NCBI GenBank assembly: GCA_023382675.1
Contig: JAHDWN010000028.1
Location: 1 to 64,000, forward strand
Length of the DNA stretch: 64,000 nt
Reading direction: 5' to 3'
DNA from: Anaerolineae bacterium
Lineage (GTDB): Bacteria > Chloroflexota > Anaerolineae > Aggregatilineales > Phototrophicaceae
Shown: piece after piece, positions 26,297-34,228 of the stretch
Layout: the number at the start of each line of letters is the position of its first letter
Position numbering within the stretch: the first letter of the stretch is position 1
The notes under the pieces: model-generated
The model's input: the letters and a program-made list of their open reading frames with translations, nothing else
The model's database searches: none
What the model was told of the DNA's origin: nothing
Made by a program: the position numbers and the translations under genes

Positions 26297-26431
26297 GTAT
26301 GCACCTCCTTCAAGGATCGTCTGAATTGAGTGATCTGAGATCGTTGGTTTCATTATCGCCAAACTTTGCCATTTCGGGAAGTCTGAAGCGCAGAATGAAG
26401 AGGAAAGCGTGTGAAAGCTGTTCGAATGCAC

Positions 26432-26471
26432 ACAAAAACCACAGCCGGGCGTCATCGTCGCGGCTGTGGTT
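26432..26471 (-). terminator. Rho-independent terminator after TPR operon
   Basis: Minus strand: AACCACAGCCG (26471-26461), 13-base loop, CGGCTGTGGTT (26447-26437), then TTTGTGTG. An 11-bp GC-rich stem 30 bases after the stop of the last TPR-operon gene. Confidence 0.88.
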
Positions 26472-26501
26472 GTGCTCAAACGTACTGGCTATGAAAAGAG
26501 C

Positions 26502-27005
26502 TTAGGGCTGCCAGACCTGCACATACTGAACAACCGTCAGGCCTTCGGTGTTGTATTCAGGATCGCTGTTGTACAACCCGGGGCTGACCGTCACCTGGGT
26601 ATACTGCGTGGATTGGAAACCAGAGTTATCGAACAGACAGCGGAACGCATAAGGTGGCACGCCGGGCCCCAGTTCACTCGCGGGGAATTCTCCTTCTGCA
26701 GGCAACCGTACACAGGCTTCCTCAGTGCCTTTGGTGTGGTCGTTGAGCCGACTCTGATAGTACTCGGCCACGACATCTGGCGACGCATCCCGAATCTTGT
26801 AGTAGACCTCGCGCGAAGACGTCTGACGATTACGATACCCCCAGAGTTCGGCACTGGGATAAGGTAAGATCTCCAGCGGCGACTTCCGCGACGCTTGATC
26901 GGCAAGAAACGACAAGACTCCACCACCGACCAGAATCACGCCGATCACTGCAATGATGATGATATTTCGAAGCAGCGATCCACCTTTGTTGTTTCTACGG
27001 TTCAT
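26502..27005 (-). CDS. Membrane-anchored protein of unknown function
   Basis: About 167 residues from the ATG at 27005 (GGGGGA 9 bases upstream), overlapping the preceding TPR gene by 11 bases. One N-terminal TM helix (IIIIAVIGVILVGGGVLSFL) after a basic tail, then an extracytoplasmic domain with two cysteines (EACVRLP, AFRCLFD) that could form a disulfide. Segment YYKIRDASPDVVAEYYQSRL resembles small lipoprotein/TIGR-type surface domains but is not identifiable. Last gene of a minus-strand operon, followed by a strong terminator. Confidence 0.8.
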   Translation of the reverse strand: MNRRNNKGGSLLRNIIIIAVIGVILVGGGVLSFLADQASRKSPLEILPYPSAELWGYRNRQTSSREVYYKIRDASPDVVAEYYQSRLNDHTKGTEEACVRLPAEGEFPASELGPGVPPYAFRCLFDNSGFQSTQYTQVTVSPGLYNSDPEYNTEGLTVVQYVQVWQP

Positions 27006-27810
27006 CGCCATCATTCCCCCATGCGTTTAGAAGCGATTTGAGATAAGTGACGTCATTCCCGACTGATGCGCCATAAGGTGTGGCAGCGAATCGTTCTGCC
27101 TGCACTTCCCAAAAGACAATCCCACCTTCGAGCAACTCCCGGCGCGGTGACGGGGCACCAGCATAACGCCAGCGCCAGAGAGACAGCAACAGTTCGCGCG
27201 GCTCCTCACCTGCCACATCGACATCGGACAATACAGCCACAAGATCTTCGATATTTCCCTGGCGATAATATGCCTCGGCAATATCGAAGCGAACAGCCGG
27301 CGGCGCACCGGCTTCCAGCGCACGCTTAACAAAAGCCACGCCGTCGGCATAATTTCCTTGCACTATCAGTGTACGTCCAAAGCCATAGAGCGGATAATGA
27401 TGATTTGGCGAATTGTCAACGGCTTCTGACAAGATTGCAGCGCTTTCGTCAAGACGCCCCAATTGGCGATAAGCATTGCCAAGCAACGTGAGTGTCCGCG
27501 CATCGGCCTCCCCTGAGGCGCGCATCGGCTCCAACAATGCGACTGCCCCCTCCAGATCGCCACGCAGAAAGGCGCGCTGTGCCTGGGTCAGCGGCGCAAC
27601 CATGGTTCGGTTGCCCCACATGACGAGTATCTGGGTCACGATGATGAGCGCACCGATACCGATGAGGATCGTCTGGCGTTGCTCTTGCGGCGCAATGAAA
27701 AAGAGCAGTACCGCGATAGCGAGCAGACCAAGCGCCAAAACGAAACCGGCCTGTGTCGGGCGATCCCAGGCAGAGACATCACGGCGCAAGCGCGCGATCA
27801 ACCAGATCAC
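26995..27810 (-). CDS. TPR membrane protein (third of three)
   Basis: About 271 residues from a GTG at 27810 with TGAGG 6 bases upstream, 8 bases after the previous stop; the frame is open further upstream but that part overlaps the neighbouring gene. Two TM helices (AGFVLALGLLAIAVLLFFI, TILIGIGALIIVTQILVMW) then TPR-like helices: AFLRGDLEGAVALLEPM, TLLGNAYRQLGRLDESAAIL, YGFGRTLIVQGNYADGVAFV, DIAEAYYRQGNIEDLVAVL. Likely a scaffold in a membrane complex with the two adjacent TPR proteins; substrate unknown. Confidence 0.82.
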   Translation of the reverse strand: MIWLIARLRRDVSAWDRPTQAGFVLALGLLAIAVLLFFIAPQEQRQTILIGIGALIIVTQILVMWGNRTMVAPLTQAQRAFLRGDLEGAVALLEPMRASGEADARTLTLLGNAYRQLGRLDESAAILSEAVDNSPNHHYPLYGFGRTLIVQGNYADGVAFVKRALEAGAPPAVRFDIAEAYYRQGNIEDLVAVLSDVDVAGEEPRELLLSLWRWRYAGAPSPRRELLEGGIVFWEVQAERFAATPYGASVGNDVTYLKSLLNAWGNDGDEP

Positions 27811-27818
27811 GATCTGCC

Positions 27819-28697
27819 TCAGCCGAGATTGCCGGAATCGGCGTCGGCGATGGCTTGCTCGATGGCCTCGACCTCGTAGCGGAGTGTTTGACCATAAGCC
27901 GTCCCCTGAAGAGCACGCAAGCCGCTGCGCCACGCAGCCAGACCATCGCGCGCGCTCATCATTTTGGCTGCTGCGCGCGCTGCCTTGCGCGAATCGCCCT
28001 GCTGCTGATAGGCGTGCATGAGATGGTAGTAGGCGCGGACACCGTAAGCGGCTGGCAGCGCCTGGCCGGTTGCGCGTTCAAGCGACTGCTGTGCGCCAGC
28101 CTCATCGCCGGTGATCCGCTGCAAGAAGCCCAATTCTGCCCAGGCGACCGAGCGATCCGGATCGAGCGACACGGCCTGCCGCAGCGCATAAACGGCTTCG
28201 TCATAGGCCGCTTGCAGGCGATAGCCGTTGGCAAGCGTGACGTAGGCATTTGGATCGTCTGGAAATAACTGCACAGCGCGGTCGGCAGTCGCCTGGGCTT
28301 TGGCAAGCTGCCCGGCATAGGCATAGGCGCTTGTCAGCAACATCAGGACTTCGGCGGTCTCTTTGCCTTCGCTGATCGAGCGTTCAAGCAGCGGAATCGC
28401 ATCGCGAAAGCGAAATGATTCGATCAGCCGGTACGCATCGCCATAGCCGGAGCCGCGCGCGCGCGTCTGGCGCGCGAGAGACCAGGCCACAATCGTGAAC
28501 CAGATCAAAACCATGATGGCGGCCAGGCACAAACCGGTTACGGCTATCGAGAGCGCGGGCGAAAGCTCATCGATTAAAGGATTGCGGCGCGTCGCGAAGA
28601 ACTCGAAACCCACTCCGCCAATGAAGGCCAGAATGCCAACGATTGCCAGGGCAACCGTCAACACCAACAACCACCAGCGGAGACGACCGCTCCTCAT
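27819..28697 (-). CDS. TPR membrane protein (second of three)
   Basis: 292 residues; ATG overlaps the previous stop (ATGA). Two N-terminal TM helices (LVLTVALAIVGILAFIGGV; SIAVTGLCLAAIMVLIWF) separated by a short loop, then four or more TPR units: RFRDAIPLLERSISEGK, LLTSAYAYAGQLAKAQATAD, VTLANGYRLQAAYDEAVYAL, AELGFLQRITGDEAGAQQSL, and a final helical part. Same general plan as its two neighbours, with low apparent sequence identity, which suggests an old duplication or a heteromeric assembly. Confidence 0.83.
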   Translation of the reverse strand: MRSGRLRWWLLVLTVALAIVGILAFIGGVGFEFFATRRNPLIDELSPALSIAVTGLCLAAIMVLIWFTIVAWSLARQTRARGSGYGDAYRLIESFRFRDAIPLLERSISEGKETAEVLMLLTSAYAYAGQLAKAQATADRAVQLFPDDPNAYVTLANGYRLQAAYDEAVYALRQAVSLDPDRSVAWAELGFLQRITGDEAGAQQSLERATGQALPAAYGVRAYYHLMHAYQQQGDSRKAARAAAKMMSARDGLAAWRSGLRALQGTAYGQTLRYEVEAIEQAIADADSGNLG

Positions 28698-29698
28698 GAG
28701 CGCGCCTCCGAATCCACCGTCGCCAGATCGCGTTTGCCGTCCGCGACCGCCTGCGCCAGAAGAATGTCCTCTCCCAAGACTTTCTCCAGCGTGGCGGCCT
28801 GATCACTTTCGAGGATTTTCTGCCACTCCTCCAGGCCGGTGCGTTCACGCTTGAGCGCGTCAATTTCGGCGTGGGCGGAGGCGGTGTCGCCCAGGCGCTG
28901 ATACGCGCGTGCTCTGTAGAAATAGATCAGAGCACGATGACGTGCATCGCGCACCTTCTTTTGCAGCGCCAATTCCAGATGAGCGATGACCTGTTCCGAC
29001 TCCTGCAGCCGATCTTCGATCATGCCGAGATTGTAGTATGCCACCCAGTCATCGGGCGCAAGTTCAACGGCTTTCTGGGCAGCATCCAGGGCGGCGTGAT
29101 AATCGCCGGATTGCAGGTAGACTTCGGCAAGTCCATTGAAGGCCAGCGGCGAATCCGGCGCAAGATCCGTCATCTTCAGGTAATCGCGACGTGCGCGGTC
29201 GAGCTTGCCCCACACACGCAAGACCTCGGCGCGGAAGCGATAATGATTAGCGTCGTTCGGTTCCTGCTTGATCAGCACATCCAGGTTCTTGACAGCTTCC
29301 GCATAGTCATTCTTGCGCAGGAGTTTAACCGCCTGCCGGTAGGCCATGGGCGCACGTGCGCGAAAGATGAAGAGACCGGCGACCAGCCAACCAAGCGAGG
29401 CGCCGCCAAGCAGCCACAAATAATCTTGCAGAAAGAAAACGCCCAGAAACAGCGCACCGATAGCAGGCAGCAGGATAGCCGTCCAGCGCGCGCGATCCTC
29501 TGGCTCCATGCGTCCGCCGATGATGATGGCTGAGCCGACAATCGCGGCGATGGCGAGCAGCGTCTGGACGGGTCGCACCCAGTCGCCGGCGTCGATGGCA
29601 GCATTGAGCACCAGACTCAGCGCGCCAGTAGCGCCAATCAGGATGAAGAGTGCGCGGCTGCGCGCAGGGCCGAGGAAAAGAAGAAACCGCTGGATCAT
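28694..29698 (-). CDS. TPR membrane protein (first of three)
   Basis: 334 residues with about four N-terminal hydrophobic helices (ALFILIGATGALSLVLNA, TLLAIAAIVGSAIIIGG, LLPAIGALFLGVFFL, LLGGASLGWLVAGLFIF) and then TPRs: AVKLLRKNDYAEAVKNLDVLI, HYRFRAEVLRVWGKLDRARR, AFNGLAEVYLQSGDYHAALD, AYYNLGMIEDRLQESEQVI, and an acidic helical tail. It starts 84 bases after alaX on the same strand. The gap has a GGCGG-TTCG-CCGCC hairpin without a U-tract. Confidence 0.83.
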   Translation of the reverse strand: MIQRFLLFLGPARSRALFILIGATGALSLVLNAAIDAGDWVRPVQTLLAIAAIVGSAIIIGGRMEPEDRARWTAILLPAIGALFLGVFFLQDYLWLLGGASLGWLVAGLFIFRARAPMAYRQAVKLLRKNDYAEAVKNLDVLIKQEPNDANHYRFRAEVLRVWGKLDRARRDYLKMTDLAPDSPLAFNGLAEVYLQSGDYHAALDAAQKAVELAPDDWVAYYNLGMIEDRLQESEQVIAHLELALQKKVRDARHRALIYFYRARAYQRLGDTASAHAEIDALKRERTGLEEWQKILESDQAATLEKVLGEDILLAQAVADGKRDLATVDSEARS

Positions 29699-29782
29699 GG
29701 TAGCGCATCCGCTCTCAATCGGCGGCGAACCGCCCTGGAAAAATTACGCCGCTGTCAGAAATCTCGGGCGATCTTACAGGAA

Positions 29783-30496
29783 TTACAGCTCTAACTCCAC
29801 GTAGATCCGCTTGTTGATACCGCCCTTGCTCTTATAGTCGGTGATGCGAATCGGTCCGACTTCACGCGTATTGGCGACATGCGTGCCGCCATCCGCCTGC
29901 AAATCCAGCCCGATGATTTCGACTGTGCGAACTTCGGTGATGCCTTCCGGCAGCAGGTTGATCTTGGTGCGAATAAGATCAGGGATCTGGAAGGCTTCTT
30001 CACGCGGCAGAATGCGCACCTGAAGATCGCGCGCGGCTGCAACTTCTGCGTTGATGCTGGCTTCAATTTCGCGTACCAGATCGCCTTGAAGGCGTTCAAA
30101 CTCGAAATCCATGCGTCCCTGGAGCGGTTCCATGTTACCGCCGGTCACGCTCGCGCCATAATCGCGCCAGACGACGCCGCAGAGAATGTGCATGGCTGTG
30201 TGGGTGCGCATGAGCTTGTAGCGCCGATCCCAATCAATGACGCCGCGCACCTGCGTGCCGACGCCGGGCAGGTCGTCGCCTTCAAGCACGTGGACATTGC
30301 CCCGCTCGACTTTAGTCAGGGGATAGCGCCTGTCGCCAACCTCAATGTAGCCAAGATCATACGGCTGACCGCCGCCACCAGGATAGAAAGCGGTCTGATC
30401 CAGCAAGACGCCGCGCTGATCCGGGCGCACCTCCACGACCTGGGCGGTAAATTCACGCAGATAGCTATCGGTCTGATACAGCAGCTTTGTCATCAT
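29783..30496 (-). CDS. alaX: AlaX-like alanyl-tRNA editing protein
   Basis: Free-standing relative of the AlaRS editing domain, expected to deacylate Ser- or Gly-tRNA-Ala. 237 residues: an N-terminal AlaRS second-additional-domain beta barrel (FYPGGGGQPYDLG) and the editing core with HTAMH (His99, His103). The second zinc half-site, CGGTH in AlaRS, reads DGGTH here: Asp202 replaces Cys, His206 is kept. Whether zinc is still bound is unclear. The ATG overlaps the upstream GNAT stop (ATGA), so the two are coupled. Confidence 0.9.
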   Translation of the reverse strand: MMTKLLYQTDSYLREFTAQVVEVRPDQRGVLLDQTAFYPGGGGQPYDLGYIEVGDRRYPLTKVERGNVHVLEGDDLPGVGTQVRGVIDWDRRYKLMRTHTAMHILCGVVWRDYGASVTGGNMEPLQGRMDFEFERLQGDLVREIEASINAEVAAARDLQVRILPREEAFQIPDLIRTKINLLPEGITEVRTVEIIGLDLQADGGTHVANTREVGPIRITDYKSKGGINKRIYVELEL

Positions 30497-31002
30497 GAGT
30501 TCCCCTTGTTGACAGGCGTGCGCATTCGCACCATGACCGGCTCACTTTCCAGCGCGCGCCAGAACGCCAGCCCTTCGGCATTGAGCGCCGCCACGTGCAG
30601 CTCATAATAGGTAACACCGCGCTCCTGAAACCAGGTCATCAACGCCTCGACCAGCCGCCGTCCAATGCCATGCCGGCGATAGGCTGCATCGACGTAAATA
30701 TCGGCCAGAAAACCACTGGGCTCCTGCTCGAAAACGTCAGGCACGAGATCAACAATCATCCCCAGCACAAAACCGACAACCTGACCACCGGCATCCGCGA
30801 CCAGCAAGCGCGCGAACGGATCGTCGAGCTTGTCGTACAAACGGCGGGCATAACGCCGCCCGCCATTGGGCACAGCGGATGGCAAACGATCATCCAGAGC
30901 AACGTGATAATCTACGAGGCGAGTCCACAGACGGCCAACAGCTTCGATGTCCGCCGTTACCGCCGGGCGAATTACGACCGAATCCACAACCACTCCATCC
31001 AT
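30493..31002 (-). CDS. GNAT N-acetyltransferase
   Basis: 169 residues, acetyl-CoA-dependent acyltransferase fold. Motif A is YVDAAYRRHGIGRRLVEALM, with the RxxGxG pyrophosphate loop intact; the C-terminal ALNAEGLAFWRAL strand-helix is typical. GGGAG lies 7 bases before the ATG at 31002; a GTG at 30987 is an alternative. It overlaps the upstream GNAT gene by 31 bases and alaX by 4. Adjacent tRNA-editing function raises the idea of aminoacyl or protein acylation, but the substrate is unknown. Confidence 0.88.
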   Translation of the reverse strand: MDGVVVDSVVIRPAVTADIEAVGRLWTRLVDYHVALDDRLPSAVPNGGRRYARRLYDKLDDPFARLLVADAGGQVVGFVLGMIVDLVPDVFEQEPSGFLADIYVDAAYRRHGIGRRLVEALMTWFQERGVTYYELHVAALNAEGLAFWRALESEPVMVRMRTPVNKGNS

Positions 31003-31445
31003 GGTGCCGCTCCCAGGGATCGCCAGAAGGCCTGTTCGACCGCGCTTTGCCGGTGTACCTGGACGACGATATGTTCAACAGACTGTGCATTAAACCATGT
31101 ACGCGCTGCATCGACCAGAGCACGGGCCGCGCCAGGATGATAATCATGCAAATCAACGGCCATATCGATAATGACGCCAAGCTGTGCGGGACTCATCCCC
31201 GGCAGCACCCATTGAATCTGCCCGACCAGATAGCCACAGAGCGCCTGATTGCTTTCAACAACGAATATGCCGTAGTGCGGATCGACCAACCAGCGTGCAA
31301 GTGCGTGCTCCCACGCAGTGCGGGCATCCGGTGCAAGCTGGATGCGCTGATCTTGCTGCGCCAGCAGGACAGCTTTGTCATACCAGACACCGCTCAGAAC
31401 GGATAAATCATCGGGCGTAGCGAGGCGTGTGAGTAGCTGGTTCAT
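30972..31445 (-). CDS. Divergent GNAT-type acetyltransferase
   Basis: About 157 residues from the ATG at 31445. GNAT-like pattern: TRLATPDDLSVLSGVWYDKA at the N-terminus, GIFVVESNQALCGYLVGQI for beta-4, LGVIIDMAVDLHDYHPGAARALVDAA in place of motif A (no clear RxxGxG), and QSAVEQAFWRSLGA. The weak acetyl-CoA loop means catalysis is uncertain. First gene of a seven-gene minus-strand run ending at 26502. Confidence 0.75.
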   Translation of the reverse strand: MNQLLTRLATPDDLSVLSGVWYDKAVLLAQQDQRIQLAPDARTAWEHALARWLVDPHYGIFVVESNQALCGYLVGQIQWVLPGMSPAQLGVIIDMAVDLHDYHPGAARALVDAARTWFNAQSVEHIVVQVHRQSAVEQAFWRSLGAAPWMEWLWIRS

Positions 31446-31471
31446 ACGAGTCTTGGGCCTGATCCGGGCGA

Positions 31472-31500
31472 AGCATAGCATCCTAGACACCACGAATCAA
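31472..31500 (-). promoter_or_regulatory. Promoter of GNAT-alaX-TPR operon
   Basis: Minus strand TTGATT (31500-31495), 17-base spacer, TATGCT (31477-31472), about 26 bases before the ATG at 31445. Confidence 0.6.
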
Positions 31501-31579
31501 GCGCAGCATCGTTTTGAGGAAATCCTCTCAGTACATTGTTCGTACATACATCAGCGCTGAAATCGCGTAGACTTGAACT

Positions 31580-33871
31580 ATGGCGATTTCAACGGCTCCT
31601 ACAAGCGACCTGCCGATCTGGATGCGGCGCGCTCTGCGCAAGACCGATTGGGCTGGGCTGCTGAGCATAGCCTTCAGCGTGTTGATCGCGCTGCCAATGC
31701 TGCTGCAGCCAGGTTTGCCGCGCACCAACGACAGCGAACATTATGTATTCCAGACCGAGAACACTGCCGCCGCGCTGCAAGAAGGCCGCTGGTATCCGCG
31801 CTGGTCGCCTCACGTCCTGGGTGGCTACGGCGCACCGCTGCCGCATTATTATCCCCAGGGCGCGGCTTACGCAGCAGCACTCACGCAAATCGTGATCGCG
31901 GGCGATCCGGTTGCCGCCGTTCAGATCGTCTCCGCGCTCGCCTTGACCTTCGCCGGGATGACCGTTTATACGCTGGTAGCCCGGCGCGCGGGCGCGGCTG
32001 CCGGTCTGATCGCCAATCTGTTGTACAGCTTCAGCCCATATACCGGCCTGATCGCGCCTTATGTCCTGGGCGACTTGCCCGCCGTGATCAGCCTCTGGCT
32101 GCTGCCGGCGCTGCTCTGGGGTCTCGACCGCCTGCTAAGCGGTCGCCAGCCATTCGACTTCGCGCTTGTGAGCCTGACAATCGGCGCGCTCGTCATGACC
32201 GACCTCCGCTTCACCGCTGCCGGTTTGTGTCTTGGCGCGATCCTTATCGCCTGGCGTGTGACCGCCCCGGATCGCCAGGGTGTGCGCTGGCGAGCAGCAA
32301 TCGTGGCGCTTGGATCGGGCGTCGGATTGGCTGCCTGTTTCTGGCTACCGGCGCTGGTCGAAATCAATGCAGTTCGCTGGCAGATGGTGAGCGCCCCCAT
32401 GAACGGCAGACTGAGTTTGCCGGGACTGCTGGCCCCTCTCGGTCAACCTGATCCGGCGCTGCTTTTCCCCACCCCGCAATGGACGCTGGGCACACCACTG
32501 GTGCTCTTCAGTCTGGCAGCCGGGCTGCTGATGCTGCGCAGGCGATCACGCGGGTCATTCCAGGCGTTGTTTCTGATGGTAGGGCTGCTGACCGGGCTGA
32601 TCGCCCTCGTGATCATGCCGGAGCAGACCTGGCTGCTCGGCGTCATGACGCTGTGCCTGTCGATTGGTGCAAGCAGTGTCGCCGAGGTCTACCTGGACGC
32701 ATCCGCGCGCCGTCGTGGCTGGCTGTTCACTCTCCTCTGCCTGGTGATCGTCGCGGCTGCGCTGCCGATCTGGCTGTTTCCGTTTTCTACCAAATCCTTC
32801 GGGAGCGCTGCGCCCGCTGCGCAGATAGAGTATGAACTCCAGGGCTTCGGGATCGCAGGTCTGCCGCGCGGTCTGCTCCTGCCTACAACGCTGTCACCGG
32901 GCCTGGGTCTGAACCGCGCGCTGATTAATGGCTATCGAACGGGCGACATCAGCAAGATCGACATGCTGTATCTCAATTCCAACGTGCAGATTGGATTTCT
33001 GGAGCACACTTCGCACAGCGACCGCCTGCAAGTGCAAACGTATGCCCCGACCGAATTCACGGTGCTGACCGCTTATTTTCCCGGCTGGACAGCGAGCACC
33101 AACAGCGGCAGAGTCAGACTGGAACAAGACGCCGACACCGGACTGATTTCGATTGCGTTCGACGAGGCATTGACGACAGAGCTGAACCTGCGGCTCGACA
33201 CGACTCCGATTCGCGCCATCGCCTGGGCAGGGAGTTGGGCATCGTTGGCGCTGGTGGCTTTGATGACAAGACGGCGCGCGAAACATCACCAGCCGTTCCT
33301 GACCGAATATCCTCTCTTGCGTCACCAGGAAATTCGCGCGGTGACGGTGCTTTTCGTGCTCGTAGCACTCACCGCCCTTTTAGGCTTTTCCGGCGTGCTC
33401 GATGGCCTGCGAACAGAATCCGGCAGTTCGCTCAGCGGCAGCACGCCGATTTGGGCGCGCACGGACTCAGGTTTGGAAATGGCCTCATTCCAGATCGCTA
33501 ATCCCACCGTTCGGCCTGGAGACACGCTGAACCTGACAAGCTACTGGCGAACCGTTCGCGCCTTAACAGAGGATTACCACATCAGCATCGATCTGGTCGA
33601 TGCCGGCACGGGGCAATTGATTACGTATACTAATCCTCATGAGCCAGGCAATTATCCGACCCCGCGCTGGTCAACAGCGCGCCTCGTCCGCGATGACTAC
33701 GCCCTGGCAATCCCCGACGATGCACCGGCAGCAGACGCAATCGTGCGTATCGAGGTCATCGCGTGCGATAATGTCTGCGACCCGGCTACGCGGCTGACGT
33801 TCTTCGACAGCAACGGCGCTGTGCTGGGTCAGACTCTGGAGCTTTCCACGCGGGTCTCTATCGCGCCATAG
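31580..33871 (+). CDS. PTPS-related polytopic membrane protein, GT-C-like
   Basis: 763 residues with roughly 11-13 hydrophobic helices. The N-terminal loop NDSEHYVFQTENTAAALQEG and WYPRWSPHVLGGYGAPLPHYY matches the membrane family named 6-pyruvoyl-tetrahydropterin synthase-related (PF10131), which resembles GT-C glycosyltransferases with an acidic first loop. A C-terminal extracytoplasmic beta domain (about 620-760; RPGDTLNLTSYWRT, VIACDNVCDPATRL) may bind polymer. Function, probably sugar transfer or envelope polysaccharide assembly, is inferred. ATG at 31580; the 86-base gap to the divergent gene holds GAGGAAATCCTC and GTAC-N7-GTAC repeats but no clear plus-strand promoter. Confidence 0.82.
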   Translation: MAISTAPTSDLPIWMRRALRKTDWAGLLSIAFSVLIALPMLLQPGLPRTNDSEHYVFQTENTAAALQEGRWYPRWSPHVLGGYGAPLPHYYPQGAAYAAALTQIVIAGDPVAAVQIVSALALTFAGMTVYTLVARRAGAAAGLIANLLYSFSPYTGLIAPYVLGDLPAVISLWLLPALLWGLDRLLSGRQPFDFALVSLTIGALVMTDLRFTAAGLCLGAILIAWRVTAPDRQGVRWRAAIVALGSGVGLAACFWLPALVEINAVRWQMVSAPMNGRLSLPGLLAPLGQPDPALLFPTPQWTLGTPLVLFSLAAGLLMLRRRSRGSFQALFLMVGLLTGLIALVIMPEQTWLLGVMTLCLSIGASSVAEVYLDASARRRGWLFTLLCLVIVAAALPIWLFPFSTKSFGSAAPAAQIEYELQGFGIAGLPRGLLLPTTLSPGLGLNRALINGYRTGDISKIDMLYLNSNVQIGFLEHTSHSDRLQVQTYAPTEFTVLTAYFPGWTASTNSGRVRLEQDADTGLISIAFDEALTTELNLRLDTTPIRAIAWAGSWASLALVALMTRRRAKHHQPFLTEYPLLRHQEIRAVTVLFVLVALTALLGFSGVLDGLRTESGSSLSGSTPIWARTDSGLEMASFQIANPTVRPGDTLNLTSYWRTVRALTEDYHISIDLVDAGTGQLITYTNPHEPGNYPTPRWSTARLVRDDYALAIPDDAPAADAIVRIEVIACDNVCDPATRLTFFDSNGAVLGQTLELSTRVSIAP

Positions 33872-33924
33872 CCACAAGATCGTTATAATGGCGCGGTTCG
33901 TGTCATCGATAAGGACAAAACGCA

Positions 33925-34221
33925 GTGGAAGATCAATACGCCGCAGAAATCGGACGGGCTTGGGCGCATTTGCGTCAGGGAAACGCGACAGACGCCTTGC
34001 ACGAGTTCGAGGAAATCCTGAAATCAGCGCCGAGCCACGTCGATGCCCTGTATGGGCTGGGCCTGACACGCGTGGCACAAGGACAAAAAGAAACCGCGCA
34101 CAGCACCTTTCAGAAATGCCTGGAAATAGTCGATAAAGAGCGTGCCAAGGGCCATAACGACCGCTGGGAAATGCTCCAGCGCATGATCAGCCAGCGCGTA
34201 AAAGAGACAAAATCAGCTTGA
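33925..34221 (+). CDS. Small TPR-containing protein
   Basis: 98 residues from a GTG preceded by AAGGACA. Contains two TPR helix pairs: IGRAWAHLRQGNATDALHEF and YGLGLTRVAQGQKETAHSTF, with a polar C-terminal helix. No export signal, so probably a cytosolic adaptor. It stands 7 bases before the URO-D-like gene and 53 after the PTPS-related gene. Confidence 0.8.
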   Translation: MEDQYAAEIGRAWAHLRQGNATDALHEFEEILKSAPSHVDALYGLGLTRVAQGQKETAHSTFQKCLEIVDKERAKGHNDRWEMLQRMISQRVKETKSA

Positions 34222-34228
34222 TGGGACA

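Noticed and set aside
26184-26431. T-box riboswitch in the ileS leader
   Set aside because: No TGGNACCGCG antiterminator motif or leader terminator found on the minus strand; only the short ORF stands out.
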